A DNA stretch of 64,000 bases from an uncultured Lachnospiraceae bacterium (lineage in GTDB: Bacteria; Bacillota; Clostridia; Lachnospirales; Lachnospiraceae), in contig CANSTU010000001.1 of NCBI GenBank assembly GCA_947650005.1, positions 1 through 64,000 of the forward strand. The letters are read 5' to 3'. This document shows, one piece after another, positions 33,536-42,312 of the stretch. The translations under genes and the position numbers were made by a program. Each line of letters starts with the position of its first letter. The first letter of the stretch is position 1. The notes under the pieces were generated by a model. The model ran no database searches, was not told where the DNA came from, and worked only from the letters and a program-made list of their open reading frames with translations.

Positions 33536-34681
33536 CTATCCCAACACCACGAACAGCAGCAGATAGACAATACAGGGAATGCAGCATGCTGCAAGGGGAA
33601 TTAACAGGGCCGGGCGCTTTTCCCGCACCGCCCAGACCAGGCCGGTCACCGCCACCAGCAAGCCCGCCAGAAATGCGCCCATGGTGGTGCACAGGGCAGC
33701 CGTCGTATGGCTTGCGCACAATACCAGCCACCACCCCGCCTGGCTTTCCTTACCTTTCCCGTTCTTTTGTCCCTCCCAAAGATTCAGCAGGATCCAGACC
33801 TCCGACAGAAGCACCAGATTGCAGAGCAGGGATTTTCCCTGCCAGGTACGCATCAGAAAGAAGGTGGCATTGGTGTAGATAGATGTGTTTCCGAAAATCT
33901 GGAGCAGGCTTACCAAGATTAGAAACAGGGCGGTCTTCCTCCCATCTGCGCGAAACAGCTTTGCCCCGATCCGGAAATAGAGCAGGTAGGTGGCCGGGAT
34001 CAGTACCAGAGGAAGTACGCTGTGGGCGATAATGGCAGGATGGATCCCCGTCACTTCAGCTATATAGGCCTCCCAGAGGGGCAGGGGCGCCAGCGCATGT
34101 CTGATATCCAGAGAGGTAGAGAGCCCTGTATAGGGGAGCACCCGATAGAGAACATCCGACTGCTGGGCGATCACTGACTGCACCACATAATAGGCGTCAT
34201 CCCCGTCAAAAAACGCGCGGGTATAGGCCATATAGATTTGAAAGAGCACTAACCCGACGGCCAGAGCCCAATACAAACATGTTTCCACAGACGGGCGTCT
34301 TTTATCGGAGAACAGCCGTTTTGCACGTTCGATATACCCCAGCAGAATGGAATATCCCGCTGCCAGTCCCGCCGCGGCCCCCAAAAAGAGGAATAACGAA
34401 TACCCCTTCACGATCAACGGAAATCCCCATACCTTCAGGAGGATCACCGGAACGGCAAAAATCTGAAACGCCGCCAGAGACAGCAGCAGGCCAGACAGAT
34501 AAACCGCCGTGGGACAGATGTACACGCTCGGGCGCCTTTTGCCTTCTCTTTCCTTCCCCTGCCCTTTTTCCCCTCTGCTGCCTTCTCCCGGCATGGCCAT
34601 GGCCGGAAGCAGCCCCATGCAAAAGGGGGCAAAAATCAATACAAAAAAAGCGATCATCATTTCTCCCATATTAAAAACCAT
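33536..34681 (-). CDS. Polytopic membrane protein, N-terminal part of a probable split gene
   Basis: 381 residues with about nine to ten helices. The sequence ends abruptly at LLLFVVLG followed by TAG, inside a hydrophobic helix. FFDGDDAYYVVQSVIAQQ near residue 165 has acidic residues in an outer loop, as seen in GT-C glycosyltransferases and DUF6077-like proteins, though the family assignment is tentative. Reading on past TAG gives about 20 sense codons before the next stop. It lies at the end of the operon that starts with the GT87-like gene. A pseudogene or two cooperating polypeptides are both possible. Confidence 0.7.
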   Translation of the reverse strand: MVFNMGEMMIAFFVLIFAPFCMGLLPAMAMPGEGSRGEKGQGKEREGKRRPSVYICPTAVYLSGLLLSLAAFQIFAVPVILLKVWGFPLIVKGYSLFLFLGAAAGLAAGYSILLGYIERAKRLFSDKRRPSVETCLYWALAVGLVLFQIYMAYTRAFFDGDDAYYVVQSVIAQQSDVLYRVLPYTGLSTSLDIRHALAPLPLWEAYIAEVTGIHPAIIAHSVLPLVLIPATYLLYFRIGAKLFRADGRKTALFLILVSLLQIFGNTSIYTNATFFLMRTWQGKSLLCNLVLLSEVWILLNLWEGQKNGKGKESQAGWWLVLCASHTTAALCTTMGAFLAGLLVAVTGLVWAVREKRPALLIPLAACCIPCIVYLLLFVVLG

Positions 34682-34809
34682 GCCTCTCCATAACCTGAAA
34701 ACTGAACTGTGTACGTAAAACGCTATGCCTCAGGCGCCAATTTACGTATGAAACACCTTCGATTTTTCACGCGAACCAGCGTTCCGCATTCTGCGCGGCT
34801 CTGCCCGTT

Positions 34810-35871
34810 TTATTCGTACCAGTTATCATAAATCGCTTCATAATCATAGGTTTCCGCCATCCGGGCGACCTGGGCGAACGCCTCCTCATAGTTTTCCAGC
34901 GTCAGTTCCTGCTCTCCGCTTTGGAAGCATTCCACAATGTGGCGGCACACGTTCCCGTGATAATGGGTATAATCCGCATAATTGTTCAGGTTGCAGACGA
35001 TTTCCTCCTCCCCCTGAAAGCCGAACATACGCACATTCTCATAGGATAGCAGCCTTTCGGTCATGTAGACCAGCCCTTCCATTTCTGCCGCCAGCCTTTT
35101 TTCCCGCATCACATCGTTCCAATAAAGGATACTATAGGGAGGATAGAAAAAAACGAACTCCGTTTCCGGATGGGCTTCGATATAGGGACAGATATTCACG
35201 TCTAAATTGGCCTTAATTCCCTCCAGGAAAGCGTCTTCGGCCATTTCGTCTTCCGCTTCCTCCACGGGTACATAATACATCAGCACATTTGCCTTAGTAT
35301 AATATTCATCCGTCCACCAGGGTTTATAGAGCTGGTTCCAGTCAGTACGCTCCGTGGAATCCACCAGAGGTTTCAATACATAGTTCAGGATCACGTCCTT
35401 GTTGAACACATACTGCACGTTATTCCAAGGATTGTTATCGTACAGATATTCCGGAACGGGAAACTTCACCGTCTCCACATCCGCCGAAAAAGCCGACTGA
35501 TCTATGGCCATGAAAACCGTCTTTACGCCATTCCCCTTCGCTTCAAAGATGATCTGAAGGATATTCGACTCATCCTTGGGAAAGGCCCCGTTATAGCTCA
35601 GCTTCACCGTCTGCAGGCCCATGACTTCCTCAAACCAGCGCAGGTCGAAGCTGGCTGTCATGGAAGAGCCCAAAAGCACGCTGTCATAATCCAGCCTGCG
35701 GGCCATGCCTGGATTCTGACTCACCTGGTTGTCCACCTTATAGGGAAAACGCGCCAGCGGTCTATGATATTGGAAAAAAGGATCCACATACAGCACCAAA
35801 GCCGCTGCCCCCGCAAGCCCGGCCGCAAGCACCAACAGGAAAATCAGGAGCCATTTTTTAAATTGACACAT
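34810..35871 (-). CDS. SGNH-like membrane-anchored protein, partner of MBOAT
   Basis: 353 residues from ATG 35871 (AGGAG nine bases upstream; a TTG lies one codon earlier). One N-terminal helix (about 7-28) anchors an extracellular domain with VLLGSSMTASFD, carrying the nucleophile Ser, and a late NYADYTHYHGNV, which supplies the Asp and His of an SGNH/DltD/AlgX-like triad. In MBOAT systems this partner takes the acyl group brought across the membrane and places it on the glycan. The gene starts 12 bp after the MBOAT stop, so they are one operon and likely one pathway. Confidence 0.82.
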   Translation of the reverse strand: MCQFKKWLLIFLLVLAAGLAGAAALVLYVDPFFQYHRPLARFPYKVDNQVSQNPGMARRLDYDSVLLGSSMTASFDLRWFEEVMGLQTVKLSYNGAFPKDESNILQIIFEAKGNGVKTVFMAIDQSAFSADVETVKFPVPEYLYDNNPWNNVQYVFNKDVILNYVLKPLVDSTERTDWNQLYKPWWTDEYYTKANVLMYYVPVEEAEDEMAEDAFLEGIKANLDVNICPYIEAHPETEFVFFYPPYSILYWNDVMREKRLAAEMEGLVYMTERLLSYENVRMFGFQGEEEIVCNLNNYADYTHYHGNVCRHIVECFQSGEQELTLENYEEAFAQVARMAETYDYEAIYDNWYE

Positions 35872-35883
35872 CAATCGCTTCTC

Positions 35884-37431
35884 CTAAAAATTGAAATATA
35901 AAAAGCTGCTCACTCCAGCCATGGAGAAAACGCACCACAGCAGGAGAAGCGCCATGAAAACGGCCGTCCACGGCGCAGGCCGGAAACGGGCGGTCATTTC
36001 ATCCGCGTTAGGCGCTGCGAATACGACAAACAGCGTACCCGCCGTGATGAGAGCGCACAGATACATCTGGCTTCCGGGCAGCCTGTCCGCCCGCAAAAGT
36101 TTCATGACATACCAAAATTCATCCAGATTGAAGTTCTGCGTAATTCCCTCGGCAGGAAGGGCCAGCCCTCCGCCCATTAGCCTGCCGAGCATCTCCAACG
36201 CCTGAGACACCGTATCGGATCGGAAAAACACGCAAACTCCACAAAAAAACAGTGAAGTAAATGCAGTGCCGCAGACTGAAACAAAACGTATTTTTCCTTT
36301 GGAAGAGGCTATTGCTTCCTCCTTCTGCCCTTCCGCAGTCTGGACCGCCCTCTGTTCTTCCCTCCGAAGTTGCCAGGCCCGGGTGATTAAATACAACACT
36401 CCCTGGGCCACCCCCCAGATGATAAAGGTCCACCCCGCCCCATGCCAAAATCCGCTCAGAAAAAAGACCAGGAACATATTACAGAACATTTTAGCCCGCC
36501 CCTTCCGGTTCCCGCCCAAAGGGATGTACACATACTTCCGAAAGAAACGGCTCAACGTGATGTGCCATCTCCTCCAGAATTCGACGATATTGGTTGCCTT
36601 ATAGGGAGAACGGAAATTTACCGGAATATCCAGGCCAAGCATCCATCCCAGCCCTCTCGCCATGTCGCAATAACCGCTGAAATCAAAATATATCTGCAGC
36701 GCATAGTACACGATCACCAAGGCCGCATCCACGCCTGACAAGGACGGAATATTCCGATATCCCCAGTCCACGGACTTCCCGAAGGTATCCGCCACCAGCA
36801 CCTTTTTGACCATGCCCAGGGTAAACAGGAACACGCCCGCGGTGATTTTCTCCCCATCCGCCCGTTTTCGCCCAATCCGGGAAAACTGCGGCATCATTTC
36901 CTGATGGTTCACAATAGGCCCTGCAATCAGCTGAGGAAAAAAGGAAACGAACAGCGCATAATTGGAAAACGAACATTTTTTCAGTTCCCCCCTATAGGCG
37001 TCCGCCAGGAAACCGATCTGCTGGAAAGTAAAAAAGCTGATCCCCAGCGGAAGCAGGATTCCTTTCAGCGGAAGGGACTTTCCAAAGGCCGTATTGATGT
37101 TCTCAATGAAGAAATCAAAATACTTAAAGTAAAATAAAACCGCCAGGTTGCATCCGATCCCCAATAGGAACAGAAGCTTCCTTTGACGCAGCCTTCCCTT
37201 CCCTTCTTGCCCACCCAGCTTTCCCAGCCCGCAGAAGACCGCATAGTTGAACAGTATGCTGCACAGCATAATCATCAGGTAGCTGGAATTAAAATAGCCG
37301 TAAAACCACCAGGAAAAGGCGGTCAGCCAGATTCTGGCCGCCACCCCTTTTTGAAAATGCACCAGCATATAGTATCCCGCCAGGCACAAAGGGAGAAAAA
37401 GAAAAATGAAAATATAGGAATTAAACAGCAT
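35884..37431 (-). CDS. MBOAT O-acyltransferase (AlgI/DltB-like)
   Basis: 515 residues with about eleven helices. The family core is visible: LPLGISFFTFQQIGFLADAYRG, FPQLIAGPIV, YCDMARGLGWMLG, SPYKATNIVEFWRRWHITLSRF-type cytoplasmic region, YVYIPLGGNRKG and the catalytic His in FFLSGFWHGAGWTF. It transfers an acyl group, most often acetyl, from a cytoplasmic donor to an acceptor at or across the membrane. It overlaps the preceding 37421-39013 gene by 11 bp and is followed by its SGNH partner. The glycan target is presumably the lipid-linked polymer assembled here. Confidence 0.94.
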   Translation of the reverse strand: MLFNSYIFIFLFLPLCLAGYYMLVHFQKGVAARIWLTAFSWWFYGYFNSSYLMIMLCSILFNYAVFCGLGKLGGQEGKGRLRQRKLLFLLGIGCNLAVLFYFKYFDFFIENINTAFGKSLPLKGILLPLGISFFTFQQIGFLADAYRGELKKCSFSNYALFVSFFPQLIAGPIVNHQEMMPQFSRIGRKRADGEKITAGVFLFTLGMVKKVLVADTFGKSVDWGYRNIPSLSGVDAALVIVYYALQIYFDFSGYCDMARGLGWMLGLDIPVNFRSPYKATNIVEFWRRWHITLSRFFRKYVYIPLGGNRKGRAKMFCNMFLVFFLSGFWHGAGWTFIIWGVAQGVLYLITRAWQLRREEQRAVQTAEGQKEEAIASSKGKIRFVSVCGTAFTSLFFCGVCVFFRSDTVSQALEMLGRLMGGGLALPAEGITQNFNLDEFWYVMKLLRADRLPGSQMYLCALITAGTLFVVFAAPNADEMTARFRPAPWTAVFMALLLLWCVFSMAGVSSFLYFNF

Positions 37432-39013
37432 GTCCGCCTCCCCTCCTTCCGGCCAGGAAGGAATACAGCATCAGAATCAGACTCATGTAAAACAGAGCCA
37501 TGTTATATATGGTGTATCTGGTCTGGCAGAAAATCACCAGGGATACCAGCCCCACATTAAACACAATGGATAGGAGAGTAAGCCCAGCAAATCCTGCCGC
37601 ATATCCGGCCAGCCGCTGCCGCCTCCCCTCCCTCAGGTTCCAGATTAGCAACACGCCGTAGAGCAGATATACCGCCAGGCTGTACCAGTTCAGGATTCGG
37701 TTGCGCTGGGCCACGGTGGTAATCAGCCCGGAAAGGAAGTTGTCGAAAAAGGACGCCAGGATCTTCCCCAGATTGTGAGGAAGAAGGGCCCGGTTCATCG
37801 TATCCATGATTCGATCCGCATTTTCGTTCAATTCCACTGTTCCCTCACCATAGTGTTCCCGCACATAGTCGTTCACCGCAGGCCACATGGTATCGATCTG
37901 GATATGGTCGTAGTGATCGCCAAAATGGCTCACCCGATTCAGCCACCCCTTTCCTGCGCTGTGCTTCAGATATCCCTGCTCTTCACAGCGGTCATAGATT
38001 TCCAGAAAGAGCCCGCGGATATCCTCCTGTTCCAGATACGCTGCGTCCTCCCGCTCCGCCACATAGAAGGCCATGGTGGTAAGGAACCGCCCATCGCTGG
38101 AATGCCGCACCGCCTCACCCCTTACTGCATAGTTATATCCCAGGTCGAGCACAGCCGTTCCACCCAGAATGGCAGCGGTACATACCAGGGCCAGCCCTGC
38201 CGACGGCAGAAGGGCGGTTAGATTGAAAAATGGCTGTACGCCATTTTTCAACCGTGAATTTACGCCCGCTAAAGCGGGCAGGGCGGTTAGATTGAAAAAT
38301 GACCTCCGGCCACTTTTCAACCCTGAATTTGAGCCCGATGAAGCGGGCAGGGCGGTTAGATTGAAAAATGACCTCCGGCCATTTTTCAACCCTGAATTTG
38401 AGTCCGATGAAGCGGGCAGAGAAGTGAAAATGATACAGGACAACAGCATTGCCAGAGAAATGGCCATCTGCTTCCTGGCCGAGATCATCAGGAAAGACAG
38501 CAGGCAGCACCACGCCAGGCTTTTCCTTGTTCTACTGAAATAAAATTCCAACAGATATCGGAAGAAAATCAAATAGCAGGATATCGTGATCCCCTCCGTC
38601 AGAATGCTGTTGGAATACATGGAACCCCTTCTCGCCGCAAACCGGCAAAGCAGGGAAACAGCCAGCGGCATGCATGCCAACGCTGTCCCGACCCAGGCCG
38701 GCAGCTGCAGCGCCTTCCTCACATAGTCCGCCAGCCACCAGGCCGCATAGGCCGCGAGAATGCTCTGGAAGAAAGCCACCGCCGTTAAATACCCATATTC
38801 TCCCAATCCGCCGAAAACCGTCCGAAAGGCGGCCAACAGAAGAGAATACAGCGGTTCCCTGGATATGTCCATGGTGATATAGCTGGGTGAATCCACGCAG
38901 ATCACCGCCCCGTCATAAAAGGCAAAAAACAGATAAAAGGCCAGGCAGCCTCCCAGCATCAGCGCTGAAATCAATCTGGATAGTTTTTCTTCAGAAGTTG
39001 TCTTTAAAAACAT
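37421..39013 (-). CDS. Polytopic membrane protein with three in-frame 23-residue repeats
   Basis: 530 residues from ATG 39013, which has GAGAGGAT upstream. The frame stays open to 39109 across repeats. About ten helices are predicted, with a GT-C-like early outer loop (GAVICVDSPSYITMD). Between two helices (near MLLSCIIFTS and LALVCTAAILGG) lie three tandem copies of a 23-residue unit (LPASSGSNSGLKSGRRSFFNLTA type), coded by exact 69-bp DNA repeats. Without them the neighbouring segments join as one loop. The protein may handle a lipid-linked sugar, but no exact family was recognised. It overlaps the MBOAT start. Confidence 0.8.
   Translation of the reverse strand: MFLKTTSEEKLSRLISALMLGGCLAFYLFFAFYDGAVICVDSPSYITMDISREPLYSLLLAAFRTVFGGLGEYGYLTAVAFFQSILAAYAAWWLADYVRKALQLPAWVGTALACMPLAVSLLCRFAARRGSMYSNSILTEGITISCYLIFFRYLLEFYFSRTRKSLAWCCLLSFLMISARKQMAISLAMLLSCIIFTSLPASSDSNSGLKNGRRSFFNLTALPASSGSNSGLKSGRRSFFNLTALPALAGVNSRLKNGVQPFFNLTALLPSAGLALVCTAAILGGTAVLDLGYNYAVRGEAVRHSSDGRFLTTMAFYVAEREDAAYLEQEDIRGLFLEIYDRCEEQGYLKHSAGKGWLNRVSHFGDHYDHIQIDTMWPAVNDYVREHYGEGTVELNENADRIMDTMNRALLPHNLGKILASFFDNFLSGLITTVAQRNRILNWYSLAVYLLYGVLLIWNLREGRRQRLAGYAAGFAGLTLLSIVFNVGLVSLVIFCQTRYTIYNMALFYMSLILMLYSFLAGRRGGGHAV
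38211..38417 (-). repeat. Three tandem 69-bp repeats, each with two hairpins, inside a gene
   Basis: Units span 38211-38279, 38280-38348 and 38349-38417 exactly. Each holds two inverted repeats: GATTGAAAAATGGC against GCCATTTTTCAA(C), and GCCCGCTAAAGCGGGC in unit 1 with small changes in the others. The 16-mer in unit 1 is identical to the hairpin of the intergenic module at 40510-40525. At 69 bp the insertion keeps the reading frame. This looks like a dispersed palindromic element that entered and amplified within a coding sequence. Confidence 0.88.
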
Positions 39014-39049
39014 ATATCCTCTCATTCTGTGGCCAGCGGGCAATCCTAT

Positions 39050-39110
39050 GACGCAAACATAAATGCCGGTGAACGGCCCTATGGAACAAACACAAACGCC
39101 GGTACACACA
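39050..39110 (-). repeat. Degenerate 33-bp direct repeat upstream of the 39013 start
   Basis: Two related segments contain aaatgccggt and aaacgccggt preceded by ctatg-acgcaaacat / ctatggaacaaacac. Similar ACCGGC-TTCAT segments occur at 46630-46650 and 46740-46755, so it may be part of a weak dispersed family. It lies in open frame but before the supported start codon. Confidence 0.4.
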
Positions 39111-39178
39111 TTAAAACCCAGGCAAAGCAGCCTCTAGGACGTTTTTCCAACCCATTCTGTGCCCGTAGCGCCCTTTAC

Positions 39179-40379
39179 TCAGGTATCGTTCACGCTTCCC
39201 CGCCGCAATTTTTTTCCCACGCACACCATATGCTCCAGGAGCATTGCCGCAATCATCAAATACAACACAAGATACAACATACCTGAGGAGCCAAAAGCCC
39301 TAACCGGATATGCAAAAAATACGCCAGCAAACAGGACAGCATATAGATAGTCCGTTTTTCCGTACTGCTTCCTGCCTTCCATTTCATTTAAGAAGCTCCG
39401 GAAAGGAATTGCCCAATAGATCAGGCAATAACTGCCGCTGGCCGCCACAAACACAATCATCAGGCTCGTTAACGCAGCAACGGACCTCCATGAATTTTTG
39501 TTTCGGAAGCACACCCAAAGCGCCATTACGAAGTAAACCATTGCCGCTGCTTTTCCCAAAGCATGTCCCCTTGCCAGGCTGATTCCCATCCGTTCTCCGA
39601 TTCTGCCGCATATTCCAACGATCGTCACCCCGGTCGCCCCGCTTCCTACCGCCGTAAGATTATGCAGAAAAATGCGAAAACCGGCCATACCGTCAAAAAA
39701 GACGAACGGTACAAAAAAGAAAAAGAGCCCATACACCAGCAAACGCAGCGCTTCCTTATATCGCTTCTGTGCCAAATACAATACCCCAAATATGGCCGGA
39801 TACAGCTTCAAGGCCGCGGCAACGGCAATGAGAATCAAGGCAAACTCCCTTTCCACAGCCCTTTCGGAATCGCGCAGGGACATGGCATACATCAAAAGAA
39901 GCAATACCAACAGAGACATGTTTCCCCGTTCAATGGCGAGCCAAAAAGGATAGGAACATAGTAGAAACACCGCCAAGAATCTATCCTGCCGCCTTTGCGC
40001 TTCATTCGGCCGTAGGAAGGCTAATAAGAACAACACCGCAAATAGGGCAGTCAACATACTCAGGAAAAGCAAACCTGACCCGCTGGTATCAAGCCCGTCG
40101 GGATTTCCCGCATTATCCAGGCATAGAATCCTTGCAACCATTCCATACATGCAGTATGCCAGAGGAGGAAAACACGCATGCATCCCTTCTTCATATACAT
40201 TTCCCAGACCCAGATAGAATCTTCGTATATGGTCGAAAAAATCGGCAAAGTGCCCGAAATCATATACGATCCTTTCCAGGAACCCCCCCCCTCAAAATTA
40301 GAGATAACAGCAATGTCAAAAAGCCTGTGCCAAACAGGATTTCTATCCATCTAATCGGAGTAAAGCCTTCTTTTTTCAT
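39179..40379 (-). pseudogene. GT87-like membrane glycosyltransferase, off by a G9 tract (phase-variable candidate)
   Basis: From ATG 40379 the frame reads MKKEGFTPIRWIEILFG, one helix, then LILRGG and hits a run of nine G (C at 40283-40291 on plus) that shifts it to an early stop. If the run held eight G, translation would pass through FLERIVYDFGHFADFF and FYLGLGNVYEEGMHACFPP into the long frame ending at 39179, giving a ~400-residue protein with about nine helices. The length, early acidic loop and YEEGMHACFPPLAYC style fit DUF2029/GT87 mannosyltransferases, which use polyprenyl-phosphate sugars. GAGG lies shortly before the start, and a small upstream ORF overlaps it (ATGA). Contingency switching, a dead gene or a sequencing error are the alternatives. 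Confidence 0.8.
40283..40291 (-). repeat. Homopolymer run of nine G (minus strand)
   Basis: The run sits about 30 codons into the GT87-like gene. Nine G is out of frame and eight G is in frame. Mononucleotide G/C tracts of this length are classic slippage sites. Confidence 0.9.
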
Positions 40380-40447
40380 ATGCCCTCACCTTCCGCCTCC
40401 TCAAACAGCCTCCACAATAGGTCCAACTCTTGGAGCAGCTCTTCCAT
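40376..40447 (-). CDS. Possible 23-residue upstream peptide overlapping the GT87-like start
   Basis: ATG 40447 opens a 23-codon frame beginning MEELLQELD and ending in ATA TGA, where ATGA overlaps the next start. The peptide is acidic and would form an amphipathic helix. The ribosome binding site (GTTAAAAG) is weak. It may serve translational coupling or be chance. Confidence 0.35.
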   Translation of the reverse strand: MEELLQELDLLWRLFEEAEGEGI

Positions 40448-40457
40448 CTTTTAACAC

Positions 40458-40484
40458 AGTATACCACAATCCGCATTTTTGCAA
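40458..40484 (-). promoter_or_regulatory. Promoter candidate for the GT87-like operon
   Basis: On the minus strand TTGCAA (40484-40479), a short 15-base spacer ending TTGTGG, and TATACT (40463-40458), the same extended -10 as at 24875 and 29165. Confidence 0.45.
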
Positions 40485-40495
40485 TCTTTTTTCAT

Positions 40496-40564
40496 ATTTG
40501 CTCCCATCTGCCCGCTAAAGCGGGCATACAAATCAGGGAGATTGAAAATTTGAATTTTCAATCT
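40496..40564 (-). repeat. Orphan full-length hairpin/Shine-Dalgarno module, class 2
   Basis: On the minus strand hairpin B, AGATTGAAAATT tg AATTTTCAATCT with strands swapped (40564-40539), CCCTGATTTGTAT, hairpin A GCCCGCTTTAGCGGGC (40525-40510), then AGATGGGAGCAAAT and ATG 40495. Only a 14-codon frame follows, so the gene it once served appears lost. Confidence 0.8.
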
Positions 40565-40712
40565 TGTCGCTATTTGTCCGTAATAATAGGCTTTTATAAC
40601 GAATTATTGATGATTAAATCCGAATGATTTTCCCAAGAAACTCAAGCTTTATAGACAAAACATCCGATATTACGCCATTTCAGAATGTAATCCAATTTAA
40701 GACTTTCTTAAC

Positions 40713-40742
40713 TTGTATATTTTTCCATCTGCGTAGTATAAT
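40713..40742 (+). promoter_or_regulatory. Promoter for the MBOAT/SGNH pair
   Basis: TTGTAT (40713-40718), 18 bases, TATAAT (40737-40742), 100 bp before the MBOAT start. Confidence 0.6.
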
Positions 40743-40841
40743 AATAAGGTATGAATTTCCAATCCTGCTGTTTCCTGCCGGATGATATCAGCGTCAAAGC
40801 GCTGCAGGGCCGCGCAGGGATGTTGAGAAAGGTATCCGGAT

Positions 40842-42305
40842 ATGCTTTTTAATTCCATCACTTACGGTTTTTTTCTACCGATCGTTTTTGCGCTATATTG
40901 GATTTGCCCTAGGAAGTTCCGCTGGATTGTCCTGCTCATTTCCAGCTATTATTTCTATGCCAGCTGGGGAGTGGGTTATGTGGCCGTCATCCTGCTCACC
41001 ACTGTGGTTTCTTATCTGGCCGCTTTGTATATGGACAGGCGGCAGAAACGCCAGCCGTTTCGACGGCAGGTGCTAATTTGTGGCATCCTCGCTTCTGTGA
41101 TCCTGTTGTTTTTCTTCAAATACTTTAACTTTTTCTCAGAGAATATTGCTGCCCTGTTCCGCAGGATTTCCATTCCTATGCAGCCCGTCACTTTGCGCCT
41201 GGCGCTCCCCATCGGGATTTCCTTTTATCTCTTCCAGACCATCAGCTATCTGGTGGACGTCTATCGCGGAACCATCCCGGCGGAGCGTTCCTTCGGCCTT
41301 TATGCGGTCTATATTTCCTTTTTCCCGAAAGTGATGCAGGGGCCCATTGAGCGGGGGGAAAAGCTGCTCCCCCAATTGAACCGTCCCAAGCCCTTCCGCT
41401 ATAAACAGGCGTCCTATGGGATGAAGCTCATGGCCTGGGGATATTTTAAAAAACTGGTGTTGGCGGACGGTCTATCCGTCTATGTCAGCCAGGTTTACGA
41501 TAATCTGTCCTCTTATACCGGATTTGCGCTGGTATTGGCCACCTTCTTTTTTGCCATCCAGCTCTACTGCGATTTTTCGGGCTATACGGATATCGCCCTG
41601 GGTTCGGCCAAGATCCTGGGAATCAACCTGACCCAGAATTTCAGAGCTCCCTATTTTGCCTCCTCCATCAAGGATTTTTGGGGCAGGTGGCACATCTCCC
41701 TTTCCTCCTGGCTTCGGGATTATGTCTATATTCCCCTGGGCGGAAACCGGGTTGGACCGCTTCGGCATATGCTCAATCTCCTCATTACTTTCCTGGTCAG
41801 CGGCCTATGGCACGGCGCCAGCTGGAACTATGTGCTTTGGGGGGGCATCCATGGCGTCTTTCAGGTGATAGAGGGCTTCTTTCCCTGGAACCGCAAGCAG
41901 TCCCCCTTTCAGAGGGATAAGCGTCTCCATGGCCTGCTCTGCCTAATCACCGTGCCCATAACCTTCCTGCTGGTCTGTTTTGCCTGGATCTTTTTCCGTG
42001 CGGCCTCTTTCCAGGATGCGGTCTATGTTTTAAAGAACATGTTTACCGGAATCGGGGATCTGCATACCTATGTTTTGAACTGCGCGGTTCAGATGGGATT
42101 GTCCCTACCCCATTTCGTTTATAATTGTCTGCCTCTGGTGCTGCTCTTCTTCTATGACCTGTTTTCCCTGAAAACAGATGTCATCGCACTGATTTCCAGA
42201 CAACGTTTCTTCATCCGCTGGCCGGTATATATCCTGCTGCTTCTGATCATCCTGCTGTTTTCTGAGAAAGGAGTGACCACAGAATTCATCTATATGCAAT
42301 TCTGA
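40842..42305 (+). CDS. MBOAT O-acyltransferase (AlgI/DltB-like), second copy
   Basis: 487 residues, about eleven helices. Key blocks are LPIGISFYLFQTISYLVDVYRG, FFPKVMQGPIERGEKLLPQL, DFSGYTDIALGSAKILGI, APYFASSIKDFWGRWHISLSSWLRD-type core, YIPLGGNRVG and the catalytic His in LVSGLWHGASWNYVLWGG. AGAAAGG stands nine bases before ATG. It forms a two-gene operon with the SGNH-like gene seven bases downstream. The donor is probably acetyl-CoA and the acceptor a surface glycan, by analogy with AlgI and PatA-type systems. Confidence 0.94.
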   Translation: MLFNSITYGFFLPIVFALYWICPRKFRWIVLLISSYYFYASWGVGYVAVILLTTVVSYLAALYMDRRQKRQPFRRQVLICGILASVILLFFFKYFNFFSENIAALFRRISIPMQPVTLRLALPIGISFYLFQTISYLVDVYRGTIPAERSFGLYAVYISFFPKVMQGPIERGEKLLPQLNRPKPFRYKQASYGMKLMAWGYFKKLVLADGLSVYVSQVYDNLSSYTGFALVLATFFFAIQLYCDFSGYTDIALGSAKILGINLTQNFRAPYFASSIKDFWGRWHISLSSWLRDYVYIPLGGNRVGPLRHMLNLLITFLVSGLWHGASWNYVLWGGIHGVFQVIEGFFPWNRKQSPFQRDKRLHGLLCLITVPITFLLVCFAWIFFRAASFQDAVYVLKNMFTGIGDLHTYVLNCAVQMGLSLPHFVYNCLPLVLLFFYDLFSLKTDVIALISRQRFFIRWPVYILLLLIILLFSEKGVTTEFIYMQF

Positions 42306-42312
42306 TACGCCT

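Larger units (their letters stand above)
40448..40841. other. Divergent intergenic region
   Basis: It contains a minus-strand promoter candidate (40458-40484), an orphan hairpin/Shine-Dalgarno module (40496-40564) in front of a 14-codon frame (MKKDCKNADCGILC at 40495) that leads nowhere, and the plus-strand promoter at 40713-40742 for the MBOAT/SGNH pair. No other gene is seen. Confidence 0.55.

Noticed and set aside
33468..33734. 88-codon frame across the junction of the split membrane protein
   Set aside because: Gly/Pro-rich shadow frame without helices; it does not join the two halves as one plausible protein.
38211..38417. CRISPR array
   Set aside because: The units are contiguous 69-bp repeats with no spacers and are translated in frame.
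40060..40350. Separate gene in the middle frame of the GT87-like region
   Set aside because: It is the wrong frame around the nine-G tract; the residues of the real gene are recovered by one-base slippage.
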